Shown in pieces: positions 23,107 through 32,459 of a DNA stretch of 39,435 bases. A program made the translations under genes and the position numbers. Location: the NCBI RefSeq assembly GCF_001039355.2, contig NW_019775429.1, forward strand, positions 376,150-415,584, written 5' to 3'. Below the pieces are notes generated by a model. The model was not told the origin of the DNA, made no database searches, and saw only the letters and a program-made list of their open reading frames with translations. The stretch's first letter is position 1. Each line of letters begins with the position of its first letter. The stretch is from Lingula anatina. Lineage: Eukaryota; Brachiopoda; Lingulata; Lingulida; Lingulidae.

Positions 23107-23290
23107 CTTTCACACGGGGGCTTGACGACATTCACGTCTGTATTCGACTGGTATGTGTGACTTTCTTTTCGACCTAGTTACAGAATGACGCACAGTAAAC
23201 TACAAGTCACTCTTGTCCAATTTGATTGGTCGTGTTGTGCTTCAATGAGGCACGATACCCTTCCTTCTGAGAGCCTCGTTTTAGCTGCTG
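23107..23290 (-). promoter_or_regulatory. Promoter and non-coding leader exon module of TRIM gene B
   Basis: Same module as at 18105. On the minus strand it has AACGAGGCTCTCAGAAGG, AAGGGTATCGTGCC, a CCAAT box (ATTGG at 23225-23229 on plus), CGAAAAGAAAGTCACAC and a donor GTGTGAAAG followed by GTAAAG, leaving an exon edge at 23107. The matching acceptor is at 21092, implying a leader intron of about 2.0 kb. Confidence 0.6.
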
Positions 23291-23573
23291 ACAGTGTATG
23301 ACGCGATATTAGTCAAACGTTCACTAACCGAGCTCTGTCATGTGTTACAGATTTCTTCCATAGATGAGCGCTTGATAGAGCGTTTGCACTTCACTGCCTG
23401 CTGCAGAAACCGTTGGCAATTATCATAATAATTATTATAATTTCTTTTGTTCCAGTATCAGAGTTATTGATAATTTTAATTATTTCATTCAACATTATAT
23501 GATGATAAAATAGTGTAGTAATAATATTATATATAACCACCGTCCCTACCAATAATAGAAAAAAACGACAATT

Positions 23574-23800
23574 GACCGGGTGGCTCAAATGGTAGAGTGC
23601 TCGCCTCCGGTGCAGTGGATCGTGGGTTCATTTCCCAGCCGGGTCATACCAAAGACCATTATAGAAATGGTACCTACTGTCTCCTTGCTTAGCACTCAGC
23701 ATATAAAAGTTGAAGTAGTGAACAAAGCCAGTATTGTTGAATGACTGGTATCAGCGGGCCATGTGGAAGATAAGCTTACGCTTCGAAACACTTTTATTCA
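23574..23800 (+). mobile_element. tRNA-derived SINE (Arg-CCG-like head)
   Basis: The head GACCGGGTGGCTCAAATGG, then an anticodon-loop-like CTCCGGT and GTGGGTTCATTTCCC, ending CCGGGTC, resembles a tRNA with A and B boxes. However, the anticodon stem does not pair well and one acceptor pair is a G-G mismatch, so it is not a working tRNA. The body that follows (accaaagacc, atggtacctactg, ccttgcttagcactcagcat) resembles the conserved core of widespread mollusc tRNA-SINEs, as I recall them. The 3' end is approximate. The insertion lies between the B promoter and the C 3' flank. Confidence 0.65.
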
Positions 23801-23859
23801 TTTATCTTTTATTTAAGTTTTAAAAGCCAGCGTTTTATTTCGGTCTCAATTTGATTTTA

Positions 23860-24602
23860 ATGTAATTCCTGTATTTTTATTCCAACGCATGTAACGGCAC
23901 AACCTCAACCTTTTGACTATTCAACTATTAATGCTGATAATCCAATAAATTATCTGAGAGTTTAGAGAATCAAAGCATAAATCAAAGCATAACCTAATTT
24001 TACCACTCGTATAATTTATTTTAAGAGTCTTTGATGAATGCATAGTACCAATATAATTAAAATTGTTTTTAGTGGGAGCCCCAATTATATAAAACTAATT
24101 GGCAGATCGAGGAGAGGTGATATACACACTAGAACTTGTAACAAAATAAATATAGCCATGTTCTCAATTATAATACTCTGCCAGTTATTTCCTTTTCTGA
24201 GAAGAACAGTGTCAATATCATATAATTGTTTTTCAGATACGGTTTTCCTGAATAATAACTCTTCCTTTGAGATTCAAAATTCCGCAAGAAATACATTGTA
24301 AACAACAGGATTTCCTATTATTATCAGTTAATGATTGCATTATAACAATATACACTGCACAGAAATACTTCATATTCGGTCATGTAAGTGTTTTGTCACA
24401 GCTAACAATTCTCATCCTTATGTTCAACCAATGTGTTAATCTTTATTGACACAAAGCGTGCATGATCCAAGTGACGGTAACATACTAGTAAGAGCTGCTA
24501 ACTTTCTAAATTATGAAATATCCAGTTTTTCTCTCTCTTTTTTCTTTTTCATAAACATAATATTTCCGTAGTTCCTTGATAACTAGGTATACTGGCAATC
24601 AG
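23860..24602 (-). repeat. 3' flank of TRIM gene C
   Basis: Non-coding DNA with the array's flank landmarks (cggcacaacctcaacc, gataatccaataaatt, aaagcataacctaatt, atttccgtagttccttgat). It is homologous to 31881-32459 before gene D. TCTTTATTG at about 24432 gives AATAAAGA on the minus strand, a possible polyadenylation signal. No ORF is supported. Confidence 0.55.
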
Positions 24603-26510
24603 TCAAAATTGAAATAGTTTAATTTCGCCTCTCTGTTCCCCAACTAGCAGTTGTCCGAGACGATTAATTGCAACATCTTTCGGACAGTAAAGTCCATTTT
24701 CTTTCCTTAAAAGAAATCGCTTGAACTTTCCGTCCGGTGACACCAGGTGAAAACGATGGTTGATGGGGTCTGTTAGAATTATGTCTCCATTAGCAAGGGA
24801 GCATGTGCCGCCTGGAAGGTTCGCCTGTCCGTCTCCATCACCCTGTGTACCATATCTGTATTTGAGCTGGAGAGTGGAATCGTATACACGGATGCGATTA
24901 TCTCCTGGATCTGAGACTATGACGTCATCATTCACATTACAGTGGATGTATTTGAAATATTTACCCCCTGGGTCTGGTGTCGTCTGCAGGACCTTGCCAT
25001 CCTTGTGGTGCACAGTCAGAGTATCACTACCGGCCACCACATAGTGACCCTTGCTGTTGACTGCTACTGCCTGAGGTGACTCACTGTAGAATGTTCTCAC
25101 GTGGTCCCCTGTCTTGGTGTAGACAATGATTTCATTTGACCCCTGACAACTAGTGACGATGTTACCGTCATCATCAATGGCAATCCCGGCAAAGGCGTAC
25201 TTTTCTGCTGCCCGTGGGTTTGGAATTGTGCCCTGTAGGACAAAGTTGGTATCGTAGATGTGGATTCTATTACGTGAACTGTCCTCATTACACCAAATAC
25301 AAGTTAGGATGTCACCGTTGGTATCAGTGGACACTTGGTTGATCCATTCCTCTGGAGACTTGGCCAATTCTACTTCGAATGATGTCACCAGTCTTCCACT
25401 CGCAGCAGGAACCACGTCTCCAAGGCAACGGTTGATACTGGTAACGCACTCCTCCATGTCGTTGGTGATAAGCTGTAGGCGGGTCATGTCTGCAGGCAGG
25501 GTCGGAATGTCGAGAGTCTGAACGCTCTCGCTGCTTTGCTCACAAGCGGAAGCCATTTGCAGGACATCCATATCGCTTCCGTGGTTTATGAGCTTTCTGG
25601 AGAAGTCTACAACGTCGTCCAGTTGGTTTTGATCGGCGGTAGCAGTCGCAATTAAACCATCTAAAACTTCCAGTTTAGCGTTTGACTTGGCATCTATTTC
25701 TTCCAGAAGATCATCAGCACGTTGACGGAGCACTGTAATCATTAGCTCTAATTGCTGGTTAACTTGATTCTTTGCCTCCTTTCTTCCCTCTTCTACAGAC
25801 GATTTCTGGTTTTCAGCAGAGGCTTTAAACTGATCGTAGAGTAGACTTTTCTTCTCGATGGGTTTCACGTGGATTTTTAGTTTTTCCTTGCATTTGTCAG
25901 CAGCAGTGTTGATTCTTAGGCAATCATGCTCCTTGTGTTCTAAAACCATACAACCGACGCAGATGAACTTTTTACAGACTGGACAGAAGATTTCTACGGG
26001 GTCTTTATTGTTGTGGTGACAAAGGATGTTTTGTCGGGCACGCAGCTCTGTCACGTATTCGTCGCTGTCTATCTGGTCGACAGGAAACATTTTGTGGTCA
26101 CGGTTAAATTTATGAAGCACATGGTCCGAAGAACAATCTTCACACATACTTTCCGCGCAGTCCAAACAGCGTTTTATCGCCATTGGAGGATAGCAGACAT
26201 TTTTCAAACAACACACTTCGCATTTCTTGTCAGCTTTGGCTTGTTCTACTTGACCAAGTGTGTGTGATATGCTGACCAGAAGGTGATTTGTTTGTAAACT
26301 GCTAACACCGCCCCAAGGGAGGTCACACTGACGTCGGCAGATAGGACAAGGGAAGCCAGGCCGCCGGCCTTGGGCATTTTTGTCCATAATGTTTTGTAGG
26401 CAATGCTGACAAAACGTATGCGCACAGCTGAGGAGCTTGGGATCTTTAAACCTTTCAAGGCAGATGCTGCACGTTAGGTAATTTTGTGTCAGGATTTTGG
26501 ACAGAGACAT
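24603..26510 (-). CDS. TRIM-NHL gene C: RING, two B-boxes, coiled coil, NHL
   Basis: A protein of 635 residues starting MSLSKILTQNYLTCSICLER. The RING has C14, C17, C29, H31, C34, C37, C55 and C58; one residue is added before the last pair compared with A and B (QGRRPGF against QGRPGF). B-boxes 1 and 2 are complete (KCEVCCLKNVCYPPMAIKRC; CHHNNKDPVEIFCPVCKKF). They are followed by a coiled coil and an NHL propeller ending GEIKLFQF. The frame is open upstream to a TTG at 26525 in the leader, but the ATG at 26510 is the likely start. The acceptor is CTATTTAG with exon edge 26528. Its closest relative is the broken copy D. Its NHL near the C-terminus (residues PDGKFKRFLL) differs from that of A, B and D. 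Confidence 0.95.
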   Translation of the reverse strand: MSLSKILTQNYLTCSICLERFKDPKLLSCAHTFCQHCLQNIMDKNAQGRRPGFPCPICRRQCDLPWGGVSSLQTNHLLVSISHTLGQVEQAKADKKCEVCCLKNVCYPPMAIKRCLDCAESMCEDCSSDHVLHKFNRDHKMFPVDQIDSDEYVTELRARQNILCHHNNKDPVEIFCPVCKKFICVGCMVLEHKEHDCLRINTAADKCKEKLKIHVKPIEKKSLLYDQFKASAENQKSSVEEGRKEAKNQVNQQLELMITVLRQRADDLLEEIDAKSNAKLEVLDGLIATATADQNQLDDVVDFSRKLINHGSDMDVLQMASACEQSSESVQTLDIPTLPADMTRLQLITNDMEECVTSINRCLGDVVPAASGRLVTSFEVELAKSPEEWINQVSTDTNGDILTCIWCNEDSSRNRIHIYDTNFVLQGTIPNPRAAEKYAFAGIAIDDDGNIVTSCQGSNEIIVYTKTGDHVRTFYSESPQAVAVNSKGHYVVAGSDTLTVHHKDGKVLQTTPDPGGKYFKYIHCNVNDDVIVSDPGDNRIRVYDSTLQLKYRYGTQGDGDGQANLPGGTCSLANGDIILTDPINHRFHLVSPDGKFKRFLLRKENGLYCPKDVAINRLGQLLVGEQRGEIKLFQF

Positions 26511-26729
26511 GGCTCCTTGGACCAATATCTAAATAGAAAAATGGAAGACATCGAATTATCGACAAAGATTTAGTAATGGAGGTAACGTTTACTGTACGCC
26601 ATCACGACATAATAAAATATGTATTAAACAATGATAAAAAATATATGTTCTTGGACAAACAAAGCAGTGGTCATAAACCAACAACTTGATTATTAAACAT
26701 ATATTATATTAATTTCTGTTGAAAATTAC

Positions 26730-26768
26730 CACTACTATTACTACTACTACTACTAATAATAATAATAA
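26730..26768. repeat. (CTA)n(AAT)n microsatellite, C unit
   Basis: A run of CTA/ACT units followed by AAT units in the leader intron of gene C. The matching run in the D unit has more ACT units. Confidence 0.85.
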
Positions 26769-29654
26769 ATTTTATATTCAATTAAAGTATAAAGTCCATA
26801 TATATTTGTATTTACTAATAAAATACAAAGCTAAAGGGTTACTTCAAATTGCAAAGGAATTTTATCAAAAGTAAAGAGAAATAATGATCGATTGTAAAGT
26901 TCTGTGTTTAGTACACATTGTTCATTTATGAATTTTGTAAAAATGGTACGATTTTAATCCTTTTTTAATCATCTCCTGAGCTTTTTTCTGATGATATTTG
27001 TTTCCATTCGTAAGTGGTCATGATGTATGTCTAAGATGAAAGTATGTAGTGCAGAGACAATGTATTAAAGCACACGTGTGCATGTATTTCATTGGTCAAA
27101 CTATCAGACTGATTTGTCATCATTTGTTTAACTACATGTAGTTTCAAAACCATTGACAACCCGCTGTAATTAGCGTTCTGTGTTCGCGTTCTGAGGTGTT
27201 AACATTTGTGTAAAGCCATTCCCCTTCTATTTTGTCTTTAACAAGCAGTTAATTACGGCCCCCAGATGTCCCGATATACTTGCGCATTTTATTCATTCGA
27301 CTTTCGGGATGGAAAAGAAACTGTACATCTAGAATTTTTGGTGAACTAGTTTAAACCCATGGCACGTTATTCCTCGGAGTCCACTGCGTCTTTAGTCTAC
27401 TTAGAGTATAATATCACTTACATTATATCTTTACGAAATTGGGGTTGCTATTGGAGGACGGTGTTTCTCCAAAGACGACAGTAATACACAGTACGAAACG
27501 GTACAGGAATATACCTCCACTAGTACGTACTGTATGCCACCCTCATGAAAGCAAATGATATATACTTTTTAGTAGAATTTTCTAGACGTAATATTTGATG
27601 CATACGTATACACTGCTCAAACATTTTTCACGAAAAGGGAATCAGTCCTCGCGTATGGATGCCGCCCTGCTCTCGGATTTAAACTAATCCCATTTTTACT
27701 TTAAATGTAATCAAAATACCAGATGCTTACCTTGTGGTAATTTCTATGTCAAAAATATTTTACATGTGTGTATATGGTTCAAATCACTCGATGCCAATTG
27801 GGCCAGCGTGCATATGCTGTCGCAAGTTACAGCCCGCAAATGATTAGACGGAAGTGAAGTTTCACGGATATCCTACAACCTGACTTTGTTGGAGAGGAAA
27901 ACATCGATTCCAGCTCTTTTGCCAACTACTTTTGTGAACTAACACACACAGAGGCATAACAACTTCCAAACCTTTCCGCCTTAACTTGTGCTCAAAGCTC
28001 ACTTCAACAACTATTGTGTCACAGGCCACATGACATACATGTGTAGACCTGTTGCATTATTTGTGTATATTGAGATGGGTTTGAAAAAAATGTTTCGACT
28101 ATTTTGTTGACATACTAGGCAATTGAATTTAACCTTCTTTTCGTGATATGTTTATAATTTGAACTTAATTAATTAACACTTTGTCTGCAAAGATGATTAG
28201 CTAATTTATCAAGCAAATAAGAGTATAAAAAAACCAACGCAAATTAATTTCTTGTTTTAGCATGTTATAAGCCAGGTAAAGGTAATCAATCTCTTTCTTT
28301 GCTGTTTAATTATGAAGTGTTTTGTAATCAATATAAATACTTCGATCTCAGGTTGAAAAATGGCTGATAAATTGCAAAAATATTATGCAGTTTTTAAAGT
28401 CCAGTTAAGCAGTTAGTGCAATATTGTGTACTACCGGTACGTACATGTATCATGCGGGTTATGTGGTCAGATGACCGACAAGTGACATATGGAGCTTAGC
28501 TCTGTTGTAAAAAAAAAAATGAAAAGGTGAGCTAACGAAGAACAATTGATATAACAAATGAGTTCATTATGTTGTTGATATTTAACAAACCAAACTTGTA
28601 AAGTCTAAATCAAGCCAAATCCATTATTTAAATGTTCAGTTTTCGTAGTTTTCCTTTAGTCTTGCGAAGGACTTCCACAGGTGCCCCCAAGTGTTTTTTA
28701 ACTTATGTCCCTGATACGTGTTATGCCAGTTTTTATGAGAATCACTCCATCTGCATATGTTACTTTTACTGCATATAAAAAGTGCAAGCCATTCAAAGTA
28801 AATCAATATTCGCTGTATGATGTTGTTTTAATACAATCAATAAAAACTTTTCGATCCCAGATAAAAAATTAGCAGGTAAGTATAATAAACAATAGACAGC
28901 AGTTTGTGAATATTTTAACCCTTCATTAATATTTCCATGTTGGAAGCTATTTATGTCCTAGGCGTATTTTATGTATATTGAATGTTTATTATTTGAAACA
29001 ATATTGTTGCATTTGTCAGGTTTAGTTTTTATTCAAAGACAATTTAAGTTTCAGTAGGGCAATTTGTGACTTAGACTTTAAAATTATTTTTAGGGGTGCT
29101 GCCCTTCCTAAACACTTAATTTGTCGTAGGCTTCCTAGTACTAGGTCCAACAAAAAGAGCTGCAATGCGTATAACACATTCATTGGGTGGAAATGTGTAC
29201 AAATAATACAAATCATTTTTTTACCTCTGGTTTACACATACGCTTGATTGGCTCCAGAGTAATCAATAATATGTCCATGTTTACCTTCGGATATGGTCGG
29301 AAATCAATAAATTTTCATTTCACTTTTTTGTCTTTTTTGTTGAAATCAAATGTTTACCATCAATTTAAATGCTCAGCATCAACTGCGATGAAAACATGTA
29401 TAATTTTAGTAAGTTTTAATACGTGTAGTTGTTGGAAAGTAGGTCAGCCAACTTTAAATGATGTACAGACGAAATCTTTAAAAGCCAATAATGAAAGATG
29501 GTGAGTTAGCAATGACCTGGTGCCGCTGTGCTGTTAAAAATATCATTTTTTATTACAAACTATTACATTATTGTAGATATACTGGCGTCTCACATGCGAG
29601 TAAACAGTTAATGTATACAACATGTATAAGAAACGATATATAAACTCCCTTTAC

Positions 29655-29865
29655 CTTTCACATGGGGCCTTGACAACATTCACGTCGGTGTGCGTCTGGC
29701 AGGTGTGACTTTCTTTACGATCTAGGTAACAGAATGACACACAGTTAACCCTGATGTAAACTAAACACGTCACTTATGTCTGATCTGATTGGACGAGAAG
29801 TGGTGAATACGGAACGATGTCCTTCCCCCTGTGAGTCTCGTTTTAGCTACCAACAGTTTGTGACA
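29655..29865 (-). promoter_or_regulatory. Promoter and non-coding leader exon module of TRIM gene C
   Basis: Same module as for A and B. On the minus strand it has GCTAAAACGAGACTCACAGG, GAAGGACATCGTTCC, a CCAAT box (ATTGG at 29788-29792 on plus), TAAAGAAAGTCACACC and a donor ATGTGAAAG followed by GTAAAG, leaving an exon edge at 29655. The acceptor at 26528 implies a leader intron of about 3.1 kb. Compared with D it holds 30 extra bases between the CCAAT box and the donor. Confidence 0.6.
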
Positions 29866-30113
29866 CGATGTTACTGGAAGTCATACGTCCACTGACCAAG
29901 CTCCGTTGTGTGACATTCTTCCACAGATGAGAATTTTACAAATCGTTTGCAATGCAATTCTCTCTGCACAAACCGTTTAATGATCTTTCATATTAATATT
30001 CTCATATAAACGTTTGTATGATTACTGTGCAAAGGAATTAAAAATGCATATTTTTATGTGGATGGCAACACTCAACAAACTCTACCGCAAGACAGCATCA
30101 GAGCCTTGTAACA

Positions 30114-30250
30114 GGAATGGTAGTCCGCTAGGAACCGCAGTCCGCTTCCCATTACTTTGTACAAAGGTGACATTCGTCCCATATACTGACCCCAATACTC
30201 CAACTAACCCTAACCTGTACTAATCATATGGGAGCCCGGACTTCCATTCC
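30114..30250. repeat. Fold-back element, C unit
   Basis: GGAATGGTAGTCCG at 30114-30127 is matched in inverted form by CGGACTTCCATTCC at 30237-30250 (13 of 14). The direct motif GGAATGGTAGTCC recurs at 30274-30286. The enclosed DNA holds a short CTAACCCTAACC. A duplicate lies at about 37930-38066 in the D unit. It may be a small MITE or a plain inverted repeat. Confidence 0.5.
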
Positions 30251-31757
30251 ATTCTTGTCACACTGGTGAGAAGGGAATGGTAGTCCTAGAAATGGAAGTA
30301 GACTGAAAAGCTGTGGTGAATGTTGATGATTTGATACTCCTCAGCAACTACAAAGTGATTTCATGAAACGATTAGGCTAAGATGGTAGCTTAAAAAGGGT
30401 GCTGGGCTACATGCCATTACACTTTATTTAGAATATACCATCCCCTGTATAAAAATGTGGACATGTAATTTTTTCTCACATGAAAAGATTCTTGTGCCAC
30501 CCGTAACCCATAAAATGTGTAGTCGTCTCTACCGCCTGAACTTCAGAGTATGTTATCGAAGGTAGGGATGCACTATTAGGAATTGGTTTGGTACATGTAA
30601 GTGGAGAGTTAAAAATTCACCTGAGGAACAATATTAATGTTTTTATTACCGAAAATCACTGACAGTACAGCCCAACAGAGACAAAAGGTGAAAATCAATA
30701 AACAGATAATTAAATCACACACCCTTTAAGACTTTATAAGAATAATCGCAAGCAGGATTTTGGAGTACTAAATGGTGGCATCAAATCGGCGTAGAAACGA
30801 TGATCGAGAGACCAAGGTGAAAGAAATGTGAGAAACCGATTTTTCCATTTTTTTACCCCAAAATCATAATTATCACGTCACCCGTAAAATGACATACAGT
30901 ATGTGTAAATGCTAATTAATTTAGCCAATGAAAACTGATGATTTGCCTACCCAAAAGAATGTATGTAAGGCAGTAAATAAGGAGTTTTGGGCGAAGGCTG
31001 ACAATATCTTTAAACTTTTTCATATGTAAGACTCTCCGATCGTACTTCTTTCGTATGCTAATTCTGATAATCCACTCAGTTGTTTGGGATATTAGTGAAA
31101 CAAGGTATAACGCAAAGCATAAGCTAATTTTTCACTCGTATTATTTCTAACAAATATCTTTGTTAAATGCATCGTTCTATTATAATATTTTTGGTTATTT
31201 TACTTGGGACAACAAAAATATTAAACTGAATAGCAGATAATAGAGAAGTGATACATGCATTACTACTTGTAACAAAAATAGTCATATTCTCAACCAAATA
31301 AGTCTGCCAGATATTTTCTTTTCTGAAAATAACAGTGTCAATATAACTTTTTTCAAATACGTTTTTCAGTATACAGGTGACCAGGAAACAGTGTCTGTAT
31401 TACAAAATATACGTGACACAGTAAGTTCCTATACTGTGATAGAACAGTATCTTTTTTTTCTCATTCAGGACCTCCCATTATAATTAGGCTACAGTTATAG
31501 CTTGCATTAAAACGATATACGTTGCACAAAAATACTTGATAATCTGTAATGTATCCGTTTAGTTATGTGCAGCTAACAATTCTCGTCCTTGAGTGTATAT
31601 GCAACGAATTTGCCGAAATATCTTTATTGAAAGAAAATGTTCATGATACATGTGAAATTTGAGCTACTTGACTCTGCTAACTACATGTAAATAATAAAAT
31701 ATCCATTTTTACAAACGTAATGTTTTCATGGTCCATTTTTTAGCTTGGTATAGTCGG

Positions 31758-31880
31758 TCATAATTGGAAGACTTTAATCTTGCTTGTCTTTTCTCCAACG
31801 ACCAGTTGTCCGAGACAATTTATAGCAACATCTCTCGGCCATTTAAGTCTATTTTCTTGTCTTAAAAGAAATCGTTTGAA
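31758..31880 (-). pseudogene. TRIM-NHL relic E, last about 40 codons only
   Basis: On the minus strand it encodes FKRFLLRQENRLKWPRDVAI, then NCLGQLVVGEKTSKIKVFQL and TGA at 31760-31758. It is closest to the end of gene A (FKQFLLSEENGLNWPRDVAI). Everything N-terminal to this last NHL strand is missing. At about 31880 the coding match breaks into gaatgcattatacc, which belongs to the 3' flank of gene D (compare gatgaatgcatagtacc in the C flank). A TGAA microhomology fits a deletion joint. Confidence 0.85.
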
Positions 31881-32459
31881 TGCATTATACCAATATTATC
31901 AAAATTGGTTATTTTACTGAGAACAACAATTATATAGAACTAGACGGCAGATCACGGAGAGGCGATACACACACTAGTCCTTTAACAAAACAAATATTGC
32001 CATATTCTCAATCATATTACTTCAGATGTTTCCTTTTCTGAGAAGAACAGTGTCCATATGATATAACTATTTTTCAGAGAAGGTTTTTTGAATAATAATT
32101 AAAGTATTTGTATTATAAAATATTCTTGTCACACAATTAGTCCCTATTCTGTGATAGAATAGTTTTATTTCTTTTTCAGTCAGGATTTCCTATTATAATC
32201 AGTTAATGATTGCATTATAACAATATACACTGCTCAGAAATACTTCATATTATACCATGTAACTGTTTTGTCACAGCTAACAATTCTCGTCCTTATGTTC
32301 AACCAATGTGTTAATCTTTAGTGAAACGAAACGTTCATGATCCAAGTGACAGAAGAGCTGCTAACTAAGTTATGCAATATCCAGTTTTCTCTTTTTTTTT
32401 CTTTTTCATAAACATAATATTTCCGTAGTTCCTTGATAACTTGGTATACTGGCAATCAG
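31881..32459 (-). repeat. 3' flank of broken TRIM copy D
   Basis: Non-coding DNA homologous to 24030-24602 downstream of gene C, with shared landmarks agaagaacagtgt, acactgc/cagaaatacttcatat and ctttttcataaacataat. It begins at the deletion joint with relic E. The AATAAA-type site of the C flank is altered here (TCTTTAGTG). No ORF is supported. Confidence 0.55.

Larger units (their letters stand above)
26511..31597. repeat. Segmental duplication, copy 1 (leader intron, promoter and upstream flank of gene C, then flank of relic E)
   Basis: Non-coding DNA that reappears almost base for base at 34383-39430, about 7.85 kb to the right; I see mainly scattered substitutions and small indels. The segment 26529-29654 is the inferred leader intron of gene C and contains a (CTA)n(AAT)n run at about 26730-26768. 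The segment 29865-30980 is upstream flank and 30985-31597 is the A-type flank before relic E. No supported ORF lies inside. A 105-codon plus-strand ORF at 29187 is conserved only because the DNA is duplicated. Confidence 0.85.

Noticed and set aside
23574-23646. A second functional tRNA gene (Arg-CCG)
   Set aside because: The anticodon stem has at least two mismatches, the acceptor stem has a G-G pair and the B box is altered. The following core fits a SINE.
29187-29504. 105-codon plus-strand ORF, repeated at 37033-37350
   Set aside because: It is conserved only because the DNA is duplicated. It shows no domain and its composition is that of the intron around it.
30204-30215. Telomere-like CTAACCCTAACC
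   Set aside because: There are only two units, inside the fold-back element.
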